Assembly: GCF_024519455.1 (NCBI RefSeq)
Contig: NZ_JALJRY010000024.1
Span: 1 to 64,000 of the forward strand
Reading direction: 5' to 3'
DNA from: Streptomyces sp. STR69
Lineage (GTDB): Bacteria; Actinomycetota; Actinomycetes; Streptomycetales; Streptomycetaceae
DNA length: 64,000 bases
Shown: in pieces, positions 36,184-45,121 of the stretch
How positions within the stretch are numbered: the stretch's first letter is position 1
Layout of the letters: each line of letters begins with the position of its first letter
The notes under the pieces: generated by a model
Databases searched by the model: none
Seen by the model: the letters and a program-made list of their open reading frames with translations, nothing else
Told to the model about the DNA's origin: nothing
Made by a program: the position numbers and the translations under genes

Positions 36184-37095
36184 ATGGATCGACTGCTCCT
36201 CATGCACAGCTTCGTCACCGTCGCCCAGGCCGGCAGCTTCAGCGGCGCCGCCAAGAAGCTGGGCTCGTCGGGCTCACTCGTGTCGCGCCACGTCGCCGAA
36301 CTGGAGCGACAGGTGGGCGTCCGCCTCGTCAACCGCACCGCCCGCTCGGTGAGCCTCACCGAACCGGGACTGCGGTACGCCGAGTTCGCGGCCCGCATCC
36401 TCGACGAGATCGAGGCCGAGGACGCCGTCATCTCGCACCTCCACGACCGCGCCGAGGGCACCCTGAGCATCATCTGCCCGAAGTGGATAGGCAGCCTGGA
36501 CCTCGGAGACGCGATCGCCGCCTTCTCCGCCGCCCACCCCAAGATCCACGTCCGCTTCGAGCTGGGCGGCATGTCGGACCGTACGTACGACTTCCTGGAC
36601 AGCGGCTTCGACGTGGCCTTCCACACCCGTGACCTCCGCGATTCGAGCGTCCGCCTGAAGAAGATCGCCTCCCTGCCTTTCGTGCTCTGCGCCTCCGAGA
36701 AGTACCTGGAGCGCTGCGGCCCGCTCACCGAACCCAACGGCCTCGCCCACCACGAGTGCCTCGTCCACGTCAACGACCCGGTCTGGCGCATCGGCCACGG
36801 ACACACGAGCACCCTGCACAAGATCCGCAACGTGGCGTTCTCCTCCAACTCCTACCTCGCGCTCCAGAAGGCCGCCGTCCACGGCCGAGGCATCGCCCTG
36901 CTCCCACAGCGCCCCGCCTACGACGACCTCCTCTCCGGCGCCCTCAAGGTCCTGCTGCCCGAACTTGCCGTACCCGACCGCCCGCTCTTCGCGATCTACG
37001 GCCCCGGCCAGGCCACCCCGCGCAAGGTCAGCGTCTTCCTGGACTTCCTTGCCGAATGGTTCGCCCAGAACCCCATTCCGGCCATCCGTGCGTAG
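36184..37095 (+). CDS. LysR-family transcriptional regulator
   Basis: 303 residues, GGAGGA 5 nt before the ATG. N-terminal HTH LLLMHSFVTVAQAGSFSGAAKKLGSSGSLVSRHVAELERQVGVRLVNRTARSVSLTE, then a LysR substrate domain. It precedes and points toward the dioxygenase-led operon starting at 37194, 98 nt away, so it is the best candidate activator of the second catabolic module. Confidence 0.92.
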   Translation: MDRLLLMHSFVTVAQAGSFSGAAKKLGSSGSLVSRHVAELERQVGVRLVNRTARSVSLTEPGLRYAEFAARILDEIEAEDAVISHLHDRAEGTLSIICPKWIGSLDLGDAIAAFSAAHPKIHVRFELGGMSDRTYDFLDSGFDVAFHTRDLRDSSVRLKKIASLPFVLCASEKYLERCGPLTEPNGLAHHECLVHVNDPVWRIGHGHTSTLHKIRNVAFSSNSYLALQKAAVHGRGIALLPQRPAYDDLLSGALKVLLPELAVPDRPLFAIYGPGQATPRKVSVFLDFLAEWFAQNPIPAIRA

Positions 37096-37193
37096 CCGCA
37101 AGAAACGATTGCGAATTCAGGCGAGCCCGGACCATTGAGGCCTTCACCTCCTGAAATCTAGGCTCGCCGGGCGACCCGCGAAACGAGGCATCC

Positions 37194-38111
37194 ATGGGAA
37201 TCCAGAGAATCGAATCGGTCACCTACGGCATCGACGACGTAGACGAATGTGTGCGTTTCTTCGTCGACTTCGGGCTGTTCCTGCTGGAGCGCACCGAGGA
37301 GCACGCGGTCTTCGAGACGCTCGCCGGACAGACCCTCCACCTGGATACCGTGCCCGGCCCGCTGCTGCCGCCGCCGGTGGAGGCCGGGCCGACGATCCGT
37401 GAGGTCGTCTGGGGCGTCGACACCCCCGAGGAACTGGCCCGGCTGGTCGCCGCCGCCGGCCGTGACCGCAAGATCCACGAGAGCGCCGACGGTGTCTTCC
37501 ACACCGTGGACGAGAGCGGCTTCGGCGTCGGACTCACCCTGGCCCGCCCGAAGGACGTGGACGTCACCCCCCGCCCCGCCAACGCGACGGGCAGTGTCGA
37601 CCGCTGGAACACCGCGCTGGAACCGCTCACCCGGGCCTTCCCGCTGCGCATGTGCCATGTCGCGCTGAACATCGCCAAGGAGGGACGCGAGGAGGCCGTC
37701 GTTTTCTACACCGAGCGGCTCGGCTTCCGGCCCACCGACGTCGTCGAACCGATGGGCGTCTTCATGCAGGCACCGGGCGACGACGACCAGCACACCGTGC
37801 TGCTGTGCCACCGCCCCGACCGCGCCGGCGTCAACCACATCGCCTACGAGGTCCCCGGCTTCGACGACGTCATCGAGGGCGGCAACTTCATGATCGAGCG
37901 CGGCTGGCGGGAGGCCCGCAAACTCGGCCGCCACACGGTCGGTTCCAACGTCTTCCGATTCGTCCACGCCCCCTGCGGAGGTCGCGTCGAGTACGCGGCC
38001 GACATGGACCGCGTCGACGACACCTACGAGACCCGCGTCCACGAGACCACCCCGCCGCACCACATCTGGGCACTGCGCTCCAACCGCGACCAGGACGCCC
38101 CCGCCACCTGA
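37194..38111 (+). CDS. VOC extradiol dioxygenase-like protein
   Basis: 305 residues, two VOC modules. The C-terminal module has a candidate 2-His-1-Glu site: RMCHVALNIA, GVNHIAYEVPG and GGRVEYAADMD. The N-terminal module (IESVTYGIDDVDECVRFFVDFGL) lacks ligands. Similar proteins are annotated as ring-cleavage dioxygenases of catecholic acids, but the signature is weaker than in the 32016 enzyme. First gene of a tightly packed operon with an aldehyde dehydrogenase and an FAH-type hydrolase, fitting meta-cleavage. Intergenic 37096-37193 contains GGCGAGCC / GGCTCGCC inverted repeats (37120 and 37161). Confidence 0.8.
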   Translation: MGIQRIESVTYGIDDVDECVRFFVDFGLFLLERTEEHAVFETLAGQTLHLDTVPGPLLPPPVEAGPTIREVVWGVDTPEELARLVAAAGRDRKIHESADGVFHTVDESGFGVGLTLARPKDVDVTPRPANATGSVDRWNTALEPLTRAFPLRMCHVALNIAKEGREEAVVFYTERLGFRPTDVVEPMGVFMQAPGDDDQHTVLLCHRPDRAGVNHIAYEVPGFDDVIEGGNFMIERGWREARKLGRHTVGSNVFRFVHAPCGGRVEYAADMDRVDDTYETRVHETTPPHHIWALRSNRDQDAPAT

Positions 38112-38143
38112 CTCTCCTCCCCAGCCTGAGAGGGCACCCACTC

Positions 38144-39592
38144 ATGACCTCCGACCACGGCTACCCCGCCGTCCGCATGTACATCGCGGGCGAGTGGTGC
38201 CAGGGCGGCACCGGACGGACCGCCCCGATCGTGAACCCGGCCACCGAGAAGGTGATCGGCGACGTACCCCTCGCCACCGCCGCCGACCTCGACCGCGCCC
38301 TCGAAGCGGCCACCGAGGGCTTCCGCACCTGGCGCAACACCCCGATCGGCAAGCGCTCCGCGATCCTGCACGCAGCCGCCGACCTCATCACCGAGCGCGC
38401 TCCCGAGATCGGCCGGATCATGGCCCAGGAACAGGGCAAGCCGCTGCGCGAGGGCACCACCGAGGCCCTGCGCACCGCCGACACCCTGCGCTGGCACATC
38501 GAGGACGCCCGCCGTGCCTACGGCCGGATCATCCCGTCCGCACCCGGTACCGTCCTCACCGTCCGCCGTGAACCCGTGGGCCCCGTCGCCGCGTTCGTGC
38601 CGTGGAACTTCCCCGTCGGCGGCCCCAACCGCAAGCTCTCCTCCGCCCTCTCCGCAGGCTGCTCGATCGTCATCAAGGCGTCCGAGGAGACCCCGGGTAC
38701 GGCCGCCGCCCTGGTCGCCTGCTACGCCGACGCCGGGCTCCCGGCCGGTGTCCTCAACCTCGTCTTCGGCGAACCGGCCGAGGTCTCCGCCCACCTGATC
38801 CCCTCGCCGCGGATCCGCCTGGTCGCCTTCACCGGCTCGGTCCCGGTCGGCAAGCTCCTGGCGGCACAGGCCGGCGAGGTCATGAAGCCCACCCTGATGG
38901 AACTCGGCGGCCACGCCCCGGTCATCGTCTGCGCCGACGCCGACCCGGTGAAGTCCGCCCGCAAGGCGGCCCAGGCGAAGTTCTTCAACGCCGGCCAGGT
39001 GTGCACCTCGCCGAGCCGCTTCTTCGTCCACGCGAGCATCGTCGAGGAGTTCACCGCCGAGTTCGTGAAGGCAGCCCAGGAAGTCACCGTGGGAGAGGGC
39101 CTCGACGCCGACACCACCATGGGCCCGCTCGCCAACGAGCGGCGACTGCAGGCCATGGAGAACCTGGTCGCCGACGCCGTCGAACGCGGCGCCAAGGTGC
39201 TCACCGGCGGTCAACGCCTCGCGCGCGACGGCTACTTCTACGCCCCGACCGTCCTCACCGACGTACCGGCGGACGCGAAGCTGATGCACGAGGAGCCCTT
39301 CGGCCCGCTCGCGCCGATCGTCCCGTTCACCGACCTGGACGAGACGCTGGCCCTCGCCAACGCCCTGCCGTACGGCCTCGCCGCCTACGGCTTCACCGAG
39401 TCCGCCGCCACCGCCGAGAAACTCTCGGACGCGCTGGAGGCCGGCATCCTCTCCATCAACCACTGCGGCGGCTCCGTCGCCGAGGCCCCCTCCGGCGGCG
39501 TCAAGGAGAGTGGCTACGGCAGGGAGGGCGGCCCCGAGGCCCTCGACGCCTACCTCGTCACCAAGCGCGTCTCCCACCTGCTGGCGGGCTGA
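38144..39592 (+). CDS. NAD(P)-dependent aldehyde dehydrogenase (succinate-semialdehyde type)
   Basis: 482 residues. Cofactor and catalytic motifs: FVPWNFPVGGPNRKLSSAL, FTGSVPVGKLL, catalytic Glu in LMELGGHAP and nucleophilic Cys in FFNAGQVCTSPSRF. Belongs to the GabD/SSADH-like branch. In the context of a preceding ring-cleavage dioxygenase and a following FAH enzyme it probably oxidises a muconic-type semialdehyde. Starts 32 nt after the dioxygenase and ends 6 nt before the FAH gene. Confidence 0.93.
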   Translation: MTSDHGYPAVRMYIAGEWCQGGTGRTAPIVNPATEKVIGDVPLATAADLDRALEAATEGFRTWRNTPIGKRSAILHAAADLITERAPEIGRIMAQEQGKPLREGTTEALRTADTLRWHIEDARRAYGRIIPSAPGTVLTVRREPVGPVAAFVPWNFPVGGPNRKLSSALSAGCSIVIKASEETPGTAAALVACYADAGLPAGVLNLVFGEPAEVSAHLIPSPRIRLVAFTGSVPVGKLLAAQAGEVMKPTLMELGGHAPVIVCADADPVKSARKAAQAKFFNAGQVCTSPSRFFVHASIVEEFTAEFVKAAQEVTVGEGLDADTTMGPLANERRLQAMENLVADAVERGAKVLTGGQRLARDGYFYAPTVLTDVPADAKLMHEEPFGPLAPIVPFTDLDETLALANALPYGLAAYGFTESAATAEKLSDALEAGILSINHCGGSVAEAPSGGVKESGYGREGGPEALDAYLVTKRVSHLLAG

Positions 39593-39598
39593 ACCGCC

Positions 39599-40369
39599 AT
39601 GAGGTACACCCGTGTTGCGGTCGGCGGCCGGGCGGTGTGGGGCCGCGTGGGGGAGGAGGACATCGAGCTGCTGTCCGAGTCCCCCCTCGACGGCGACCCC
39701 TCGGTCCTCGGCACGGTGCCGGTCGCCGACGCCCACTGGCTGCCCGTCGTCGTCCCGCCCGTCTTCTACGCCGTCGGCATGAACTACCCGCGGCACATCG
39801 CGCACGCCCGCGCCGAGACGCCCACCCGCCCCGAGGTCGGCTACCGGGCCAACAACGCGCTCACCGGCCACCGTTCGCCCATCGTCAAGCCGGACGAGGT
39901 CGAGGGCCGCTTCGAGGCCGAGCCGGAACTGGTCGCCGTCATCGGCCGCACCTTGCGCCACGCGACGTACGACGAGGCCCGCAAGTCGGTCTTCGGCTGG
40001 ACCATCGGCAACGACGTCAGCGCCCGCACCTGGCAGCACCAGGACCGCTCCTTCTGGCGCAGCAAGAACAGCGACACGTTCAAGCCCATGGGCCCCTGGA
40101 TGGAGACCGATGTCGATGCCCTGGCCCAGACCACGACACTCCGTGTGAACGGGGAGGTCCGCGCCTCGTTCGCCACCGGCGACATGGTCTTCGACCCGTT
40201 CGACCACATCGTCGAGCTCACCAAGCACATCACCATGCACCCGGGGGACGTGCTGTGGATGGGCGCCGAGTCCACCTGCCAACTCGAACCAGGGGACACC
40301 GTGGACATCGAGATCAGCGGCATCGGCGTCCTGTCCAACCCCGTACACAGTGAAGGGAATCCGTCATGA
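39599..40369 (+). CDS. Fumarylacetoacetate hydrolase (FAH) family protein
   Basis: 256 residues. Metal ligands of the FAH fold: Glu-x-Glu in FEAEPELVAVIGR and Asp in GNDVSARTWQ; also PVFYAVGMNYPRH, MGPWMETD, and GDVLWMGAES. The family covers acylpyruvases, oxohepta-dienedioate isomerases/decarboxylases and hydratases of meta-cleavage pathways. The stop overlaps the next ATG (ATGA). Confidence 0.9.
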   Translation: MRYTRVAVGGRAVWGRVGEEDIELLSESPLDGDPSVLGTVPVADAHWLPVVVPPVFYAVGMNYPRHIAHARAETPTRPEVGYRANNALTGHRSPIVKPDEVEGRFEAEPELVAVIGRTLRHATYDEARKSVFGWTIGNDVSARTWQHQDRSFWRSKNSDTFKPMGPWMETDVDALAQTTTLRVNGEVRASFATGDMVFDPFDHIVELTKHITMHPGDVLWMGAESTCQLEPGDTVDIEISGIGVLSNPVHSEGNPS

Positions 40370-40737
40370 GCAGCGCACCCCGCTACATCCACCACGTCAA
40401 CTTCCCCACCACCGACCCCGACCGGACCGCCGAGTGGTACACGAAGGTCTTCGGGATGAAGCGCATCATGCCCAAGTCCAACTCCCGTGTGGTGCTGATG
40501 ACCCGCGGCAACTTCGACCTCCACTTCACACCGGTCGAGGAGATGGAGCGCATGGCGCCCTATCACTTCGCCGTCGAGGTCGACGACTGGGACGAGTTCC
40601 TCGCCCACCTCGGGGACTTGGGCATCCGGCACACCCGGCCGATCGAACGGCCCGAGAACCAGTCGAAGTTCTGCTACATCCACGACCCCGACCACACGAT
40701 GATCGAGCTCGTCTTCCACGGTCGGCGCCCCAACTAA
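40366..40737 (+). CDS. Single-domain VOC protein
   Basis: 123 residues, one glyoxalase fold: YIHHVNFPTTDPDRTAEWYTKVFGM, then FDLHFTPVEE, YHFAVEVDDWDEFLAHL and DPDHTMIELVFHG, which gives candidate His/His/Glu ligands. Coupled to the FAH gene by ATGA. Could be an isomerase or a lyase on a pathway intermediate; a dioxygenase needs two modules or a dimer. Confidence 0.85.
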   Translation: MSSAPRYIHHVNFPTTDPDRTAEWYTKVFGMKRIMPKSNSRVVLMTRGNFDLHFTPVEEMERMAPYHFAVEVDDWDEFLAHLGDLGIRHTRPIERPENQSKFCYIHDPDHTMIELVFHGRRPN

Positions 40738-40763
40738 TCCCGCGCGTACAGGAGTTCACCCCC

Positions 40764-41549
40764 ATGCCCATCGCCGACTCCGACGGCACCTCCATCTACT
40801 ACGAGCGCCACGGCAGCGGTCCGGCGATCCTGTTCGTGCACGGCAGCGGCGGCCACCACGCCGCATGGTGGCAGCAAGTGGCAGCGCTGCGAGCCGAGTT
40901 CACGGTCGTCACCGTGGACCTGCGCGGCTTCGGCAAGTCCGACTCGTCCATGCCCGAGTTCGACGGCCAGGACTTTCCCGGCGACGTCGTCGCCGTATTG
41001 GACCAGGAGGACCTGACCGACGCCATGTTGGTCGGCCAGTCCATCGGCTCCGTCGCCGCCCTGCGCGCCGGACTGCTGCGGCCCGAGCGGGTCGGCTCCG
41101 TCGTGCTCGGCCACTCGCTGGGCGGCATCAGCCACCCCGAGTTGAGGGAACTGGCAGCCGCCGACCGCGCCGAGGCCGTCAAACTGCCGGTCATCGACCG
41201 CCTGTTGACGAAGCGGTTCCAGGAGGAGCGGGCCGACCTCACCTTCCTGTTCCAGCAGATGGGCACGTTCAACGTGGCCAAGATGCAGGACCTGCGCAAC
41301 CTCGACACCAACGGCCCGTCCCTGGACGACATCCGGGACTCGGGCGTCAAGGTCGCCTTCCTCGCGGGCGAGAAGGACGCGGTGCTCAGCGTGAAGACCG
41401 TGACCCGCGCCCACGAACTGCTGGCCGGCTCGCACCTGGAGATCGTCCCGGACGCCCCGCACTCCATGTACTGGGAGACGCCCGCCAAGTACAACGCCGC
41501 CGTCGCCCACCTGCGCCGCACCCTCACCGCACCGAAGGAAGCAGCATGA
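40764..41549 (+). CDS. Alpha/beta hydrolase (meta-cleavage-product hydrolase-like)
   Basis: 261 residues. Catalytic triad visible: Ser in VGQSIGSVAAL, Asp in AGEKDAVLS, His in PDAPHSMYWE; oxyanion loop FVHGSGGHHAAWW; LRGFGKSD. Size and pattern match C-C bond hydrolases and lactonases of aromatic degradation. Its stop overlaps the HbpS-like gene by ATGA. Confidence 0.88.
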   Translation: MPIADSDGTSIYYERHGSGPAILFVHGSGGHHAAWWQQVAALRAEFTVVTVDLRGFGKSDSSMPEFDGQDFPGDVVAVLDQEDLTDAMLVGQSIGSVAALRAGLLRPERVGSVVLGHSLGGISHPELRELAAADRAEAVKLPVIDRLLTKRFQEERADLTFLFQQMGTFNVAKMQDLRNLDTNGPSLDDIRDSGVKVAFLAGEKDAVLSVKTVTRAHELLAGSHLEIVPDAPHSMYWETPAKYNAAVAHLRRTLTAPKEAA

Positions 41550-42028
41550 GCAGCCTCACCCTGGACGCCGCCGAGGAGATCATCGACGCCGCCCACAAAC
41601 GCGCCCAGTCGATCGGAAAGGCGGTGAGCGTCGCCGTCGTGGACGCGGGCGGCTTCCCCATCGCCATCCGCCGCCCGGACGGCGCCCGCCCGCTCACCCC
41701 GGACATCGCCCGCGCCAAGGCGTACACGGCGGCCATCATGCAGCGGCCCGGCAAGATGCTGAAGAAGTGGCAGGAGAGCCAGCCGGTCTTCTTCTCCCAG
41801 CTCTCCCAACTCCCCGGTGCCGCAATGCCGATCATGGCGACCGAAGGCAGCCTCACCATCAAGAAGGACGGCGAGATCATCGGCGGCCTCGGCATCGCGG
41901 GCGGTACCGCCGACGAGGACCAGCAGATCGCCGAGGAGGTCCTCGCCTCGCTCGGCTACGAACTGGAGTTCGCCGCCTGGGGAGTTGCGGGCAAGCCCGC
42001 CCCGTCCTCGCCCGGAAAGGACGCATGA
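41546..42028 (+). CDS. GlcG/HbpS family haem-degrading-like protein
   Basis: 160 residues. GlcG/PduO-C/HbpS fold motifs: AHKRAQSIGKAVSVAVVDAGGFPIAIRRPDGA, RAKAYTAAIM, and GEIIGGLGIAGGTADEDQQIAEEVL. Members occur as small oligomeric cofactor-binding proteins in glycolate, propanediol and aromatic-acid loci, with uncertain function. Coupled translation with the hydrolase before it; 3 nt separate it from the MetE-like gene. Confidence 0.88.
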   Translation: MSSLTLDAAEEIIDAAHKRAQSIGKAVSVAVVDAGGFPIAIRRPDGARPLTPDIARAKAYTAAIMQRPGKMLKKWQESQPVFFSQLSQLPGAAMPIMATEGSLTIKKDGEIIGGLGIAGGTADEDQQIAEEVLASLGYELEFAAWGVAGKPAPSSPGKDA

Positions 42029-42031
42029 GCC

Positions 42032-43060
42032 ATGGCGGATACGTTCAACTACCGCATCGACCACCAGGGCAGCCTGGTCCGCCCCGTCGAGCTGACCGCC
42101 GCCCGCGCGGCCGGCGACCCCGAAGCGCTGAAGGAGGCTGAGCTCCAGGCGGTCAGGGAGGCGGTCGTCTTCCAGCGCAAGCTGCGCTCCACCGTCGTCA
42201 CCGACGGCGACTTCCCCCGAGAGGACTTCCGCAGCGCGGTTCTTGACGGAGTATCAGGTTTCCGGCGCACTGACGAGACCGACGCCGACGGCCTGGTCCG
42301 CTGGGTCGCGGAATCCCTGCCGAAGGCCAACGGCCCCCTGCTCGCGGACTGGGCGGCACGGCTCACCGAACTCACGGTGATCGCCCCGAAGGTCTCGCTG
42401 CCCTCGCCCGCGTACCTCGCCGCCACCACCTTCCAGCCCGGTCTCGGCCCTTCCTCCGCACGGGAGTTGGGGGAGGCCCTCGCGGAGATCGTCCTCACGG
42501 AGATCGAGACACTGGTCGCTAAGGGAGTGCGCCTGATCCAGCTCAACAACCCCCTTCTGCTGGGGCAGTTGGCCACCGACCCGGCGGACCCCGGCGCGCT
42601 CTCCTTCGAGGACGCACTCGCCGTCGACGCCCTGGCGGTACGCCTGGACGAGCGCCCCGAGGGCGTACGGATCGGCGTGGCCCCCGGCCCGGTCGCCCCG
42701 GCCGCGGTGGACCGGGCCCGTGCCGAGCTGCTCTACGGCGCGATCGGCGCAGACCGCTGGATCCTGCCCTTCGACCAGGGCACCCCTGCCGAGCTCGCCC
42801 TGGTCAAGGCCCTGCCGGAGGGCCGTGACTTCTGCCTGGGTGTCGTCGACGCGACCATGCCCGGGCTGGAGGACATCGACACGGTGATGGCGAGGCTCGA
42901 CGCGGTCGGCGAGTTCAAGGACCTGGAGGACGGAGCCGTAGCACCGTCCCGGGGCTTCGCCGACGTGGCGAGCCGGCCGCTGCTGACCACCGAGGAACAG
43001 CGCCGGAAGATCGAGCTGGTGGAGACGGTCGCCCGCTATGTCTGGGGCAACGAGTTCTGA
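42032..43060 (+). CDS. MetE/UROD-superfamily protein lacking zinc ligands
   Basis: 342 residues resembling the C-terminal catalytic half of cobalamin-independent methionine synthase: GSLVRPVEL, VTDGDFPREDF, VSLPSPAYL, GVRLIQLNNPLLLGQL and the ending FADVASRPLLTTEEQRRKIELVETVARYVWG. Where MetE has the zinc-binding H-x-C and a late Cys, this protein has IGVAPGPVAP and APSRGF, so the zinc thiolate site is absent. It is unlikely to make methionine. An O- or S-demethylation or hydrolase-like role in the pathway is a guess from context. Confidence 0.8.
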   Translation: MADTFNYRIDHQGSLVRPVELTAARAAGDPEALKEAELQAVREAVVFQRKLRSTVVTDGDFPREDFRSAVLDGVSGFRRTDETDADGLVRWVAESLPKANGPLLADWAARLTELTVIAPKVSLPSPAYLAATTFQPGLGPSSARELGEALAEIVLTEIETLVAKGVRLIQLNNPLLLGQLATDPADPGALSFEDALAVDALAVRLDERPEGVRIGVAPGPVAPAAVDRARAELLYGAIGADRWILPFDQGTPAELALVKALPEGRDFCLGVVDATMPGLEDIDTVMARLDAVGEFKDLEDGAVAPSRGFADVASRPLLTTEEQRRKIELVETVARYVWGNEF

Positions 43061-43067
43061 CGCGCGA

Positions 43068-43097
43068 GCTGGGAAGCGCGGCACCGCGCTTCCCAGC
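43068..43097. terminator. Bidirectional terminator
   Basis: 14-bp perfect stem GCTGGGAAGCGCGG / CCGCGCTTCCCAGC with a very short loop, between the convergent MetE-like and ABM genes. Confidence 0.75.
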
Positions 43098-43105
43098 AAG
43101 GTCCG

Positions 43106-43393
43106 TCAGAGGACCTCGGCGAACGTCACCTTCCGGTCGGTCAGCAGCGGCCAGATCGTCCGCACGATCAGCTCGTCGAAGTGGTCGGCCGCCTTGTGCG
43201 CCTCGAAACCGGCCACGTCGGCGTACTGCTCGTACAGCACGAAACTCCCCGGTACGTCCGCCTCGGCGTGCACCTCGTACGCCAGGTTCGCCGGCTCGGC
43301 ACGGGTCTGCTCGCGCACCTTCAGCAACGCGGCCCGCACCGTGGCCTCGTCGGTGGGGTCGCAGAAGTAGCGGGCGATGACTGCGTAGGCCAT
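43106..43393 (-). CDS. Antibiotic biosynthesis monooxygenase (ABM) domain protein
   Basis: 95 residues, one ferredoxin-like dimeric alpha-beta barrel: AVIARYFCDPTDEATVRAALLKV, then EPANLAYEVHAEADVPGSFVLYEQYADVAGFEAHKAADHF. Typical of YgiN/ABM enzymes that oxidise quinols or aromatic intermediates without cofactors, or of unknown isomerases. Convergent with the operon at 37-43 kb and divergent from the ALDH-led operon at 43640. Confidence 0.85.
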   Translation of the reverse strand: MAYAVIARYFCDPTDEATVRAALLKVREQTRAEPANLAYEVHAEADVPGSFVLYEQYADVAGFEAHKAADHFDELIVRTIWPLLTDRKVTFAEVL

Positions 43394-43468
43394 GTCGTGT
43401 CTCTCCTCGGTCGATCCGCGGCGGATCCTCGGCTCCCGGCGGCGTGGCACATGCCGTCCGGCCAGCCG

Positions 43469-43513
43469 ATTCCAGCACGGAACAACCCTCCGCCGACCTG
43501 CGCACGGCGCAAG
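43469..43513 (-). promoter_or_regulatory. CTTGC-type promoter element (minus strand)
   Basis: On the minus strand CTTGCGC starts at 43513 and a -10-like TGGAAT starts 39 nt on (43474-43469), the same geometry as before 35107 and 46453. It also includes the dyad TGCGC-ACG-GCGCA (43499-43511). It would drive the ABM gene; the divergent ALDH operon shares the 246-nt gap. Confidence 0.4.
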
Positions 43514-43639
43514 CAATGCCTGCCTGCGTGGGGCTGGTGGTACCGCCCTCACATGGTGTGTTGTCGCATTCGGCCCGTTGTGGCCGCTGACTGTGCAGAC
43601 CGCGGACCCGCACCGCGGCGGACGAAGGAAGTGATCTTC

Positions 43640-45088
43640 ATGCGAAGCCTGGAAACCCTCTCCGGTGGAGAGTGGGTGGCGACCGGCGAGTGGATCGAGG
43701 TGCACAACCCCGCCGACGTCCGCACCCCCCTCGCGCGCATCCCCGCCCTCGCCGCCAAGGACGTCACCCGCGCCTACGACCACGCCGAGCGCGCTTTCGC
43801 CGTATGGAAGCGCACCAGCCCCTTCGAACGGGCCCGGATCTTCACGGACGCGGCCAGGCTGATCCGCGAGCGGGTCGACGAGATCGCCGCCGACGTCACC
43901 GCCGAGAACGGCAAGACCGGCGCCGAGGCCCGGGGCGAGACCCTCAAGGCCGCGGACTTCCTCGACTACTACGCGGGCCTGGCCCGCCAGGGCTACGGCA
44001 CCCTTCTGCACGACGCCCGCCCGAACACCCGCGTGCACACCCAGCGCGAGCCGATCGGCGTGATCCTCGTGATCAGCCCCTGGAACGACCCGCTGATCAC
44101 GCCGGCCCGCAAGCTCGCCCCGCTGCTCGCCACCGGCAACGCGGCCGTGTTCAAGCCGGCCACCGAGACACCGTTGTCGGGCCTGCACTTCGCCCGCGCC
44201 CTGCACGACGCCGGCCTGCCCGCCGGCGTCCTGAACGTGGTGACGGGCCGTACGGCCGAGATCGAGGAGGCGCTCCTCGACGACCCGCGCATCGTCGGCA
44301 TCACCTTCACCGGCTCGAACGAGGTGGGCAACCGGATCCGCCGCCGCCTCGCCGACCGCAACGTCCGCTTCCAGGGCGAACTCGGCGGCAAGAACGCCTC
44401 GGTGGTCCTGGTGGACGCCGACCTCCCGTTCGCCGCGAAGACCGTCGTGGCCGCGTCCTTCGGCCAGGCCGGACAGCGGTGCACCGCCACCAGCCGAGTC
44501 ATCGTCGAGCGGCCGGTGTACGAGGAGTTCACCCGGCTCCTGGTCGCCGAGGTCGAGGCGTTGAAAGTCGGCCCCGGCAGTGATCCGGCGACCACCCTGT
44601 GCCCGCTGTCCAGCCCCAAGCAGCGCGACAGTGTCCTCGCCCACCTCAAGGGCGCCGTAGAGCAGGGTGCCACCGTCCTCACCGGCGGCTCGGCGGACAC
44701 CGAGGGCGACCACGCGCACGGCTGCTTCGTGCAGCCGACCGTGCTCGCAGATGTCACCGCCGAGACGGCGATCTGGCGCGAGGAGGTCTTCGGACCGGTC
44801 CTCGCCGTGCGCGCCGTGGACGACTTCGCGCAGGCCGTCGACGCGGTCAACGACTCCCAATTCGGCCTGGCCGCGGCGGTGTTCACCCGCGACCTCGCCT
44901 CCGCGTACCGCTTCGCGGACGACGCCGAGTGCGGGCAGATCGCGGTCAACGCGACCACCCCGGGCTGGGACGTGCACCTGCCCTTCGGCGGCTTCCACGA
45001 CTCCGGCACCGGCTACAAGGAGCAGGGCGACGAGGTCCTGCGCTTCTCCACCCGGGTCAAGACCGTCGCCGTCCACATCGGCGCCTGA
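43640..45088 (+). CDS. NAD(P)-dependent aldehyde dehydrogenase
   Basis: 482 residues from ATG 43640 with GAAGGAAG upstream (in-frame GTG at 43631 possible). Motifs: ISPWNDPLITPARKLAPLL, FTGSNEVGNRI, Glu in QGELGGKNASVV and Cys in FGQAGQRCTATSRV. Resembles benzaldehyde/vanillin- or hydroxymuconic-semialdehyde-type dehydrogenases. First gene of the second operon of the module, before the L-2-hydroxyglutarate oxidase gene. Confidence 0.92.
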   Translation: MRSLETLSGGEWVATGEWIEVHNPADVRTPLARIPALAAKDVTRAYDHAERAFAVWKRTSPFERARIFTDAARLIRERVDEIAADVTAENGKTGAEARGETLKAADFLDYYAGLARQGYGTLLHDARPNTRVHTQREPIGVILVISPWNDPLITPARKLAPLLATGNAAVFKPATETPLSGLHFARALHDAGLPAGVLNVVTGRTAEIEEALLDDPRIVGITFTGSNEVGNRIRRRLADRNVRFQGELGGKNASVVLVDADLPFAAKTVVAASFGQAGQRCTATSRVIVERPVYEEFTRLLVAEVEALKVGPGSDPATTLCPLSSPKQRDSVLAHLKGAVEQGATVLTGGSADTEGDHAHGCFVQPTVLADVTAETAIWREEVFGPVLAVRAVDDFAQAVDAVNDSQFGLAAAVFTRDLASAYRFADDAECGQIAVNATTPGWDVHLPFGGFHDSGTGYKEQGDEVLRFSTRVKTVAVHIGA

Positions 45089-45121
45089 GCGAGCGAGCAC
45101 GTCAGAGAGAGGAGGATGCCG

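Noticed and set aside
37096..37193. CTTGC-type activator element before the dioxygenase operon at 37194
   Set aside because: TTGCGAATTCAG at 37109 resembles it, but its distance to the TAGGCT hexamer is about 12 nt longer than in the other three promoters, so I do not include it.
38024..40348. 774-codon open frame on the minus strand
   Set aside because: Antisense of aldehyde dehydrogenase and FAH genes with clear family motifs on the plus strand.
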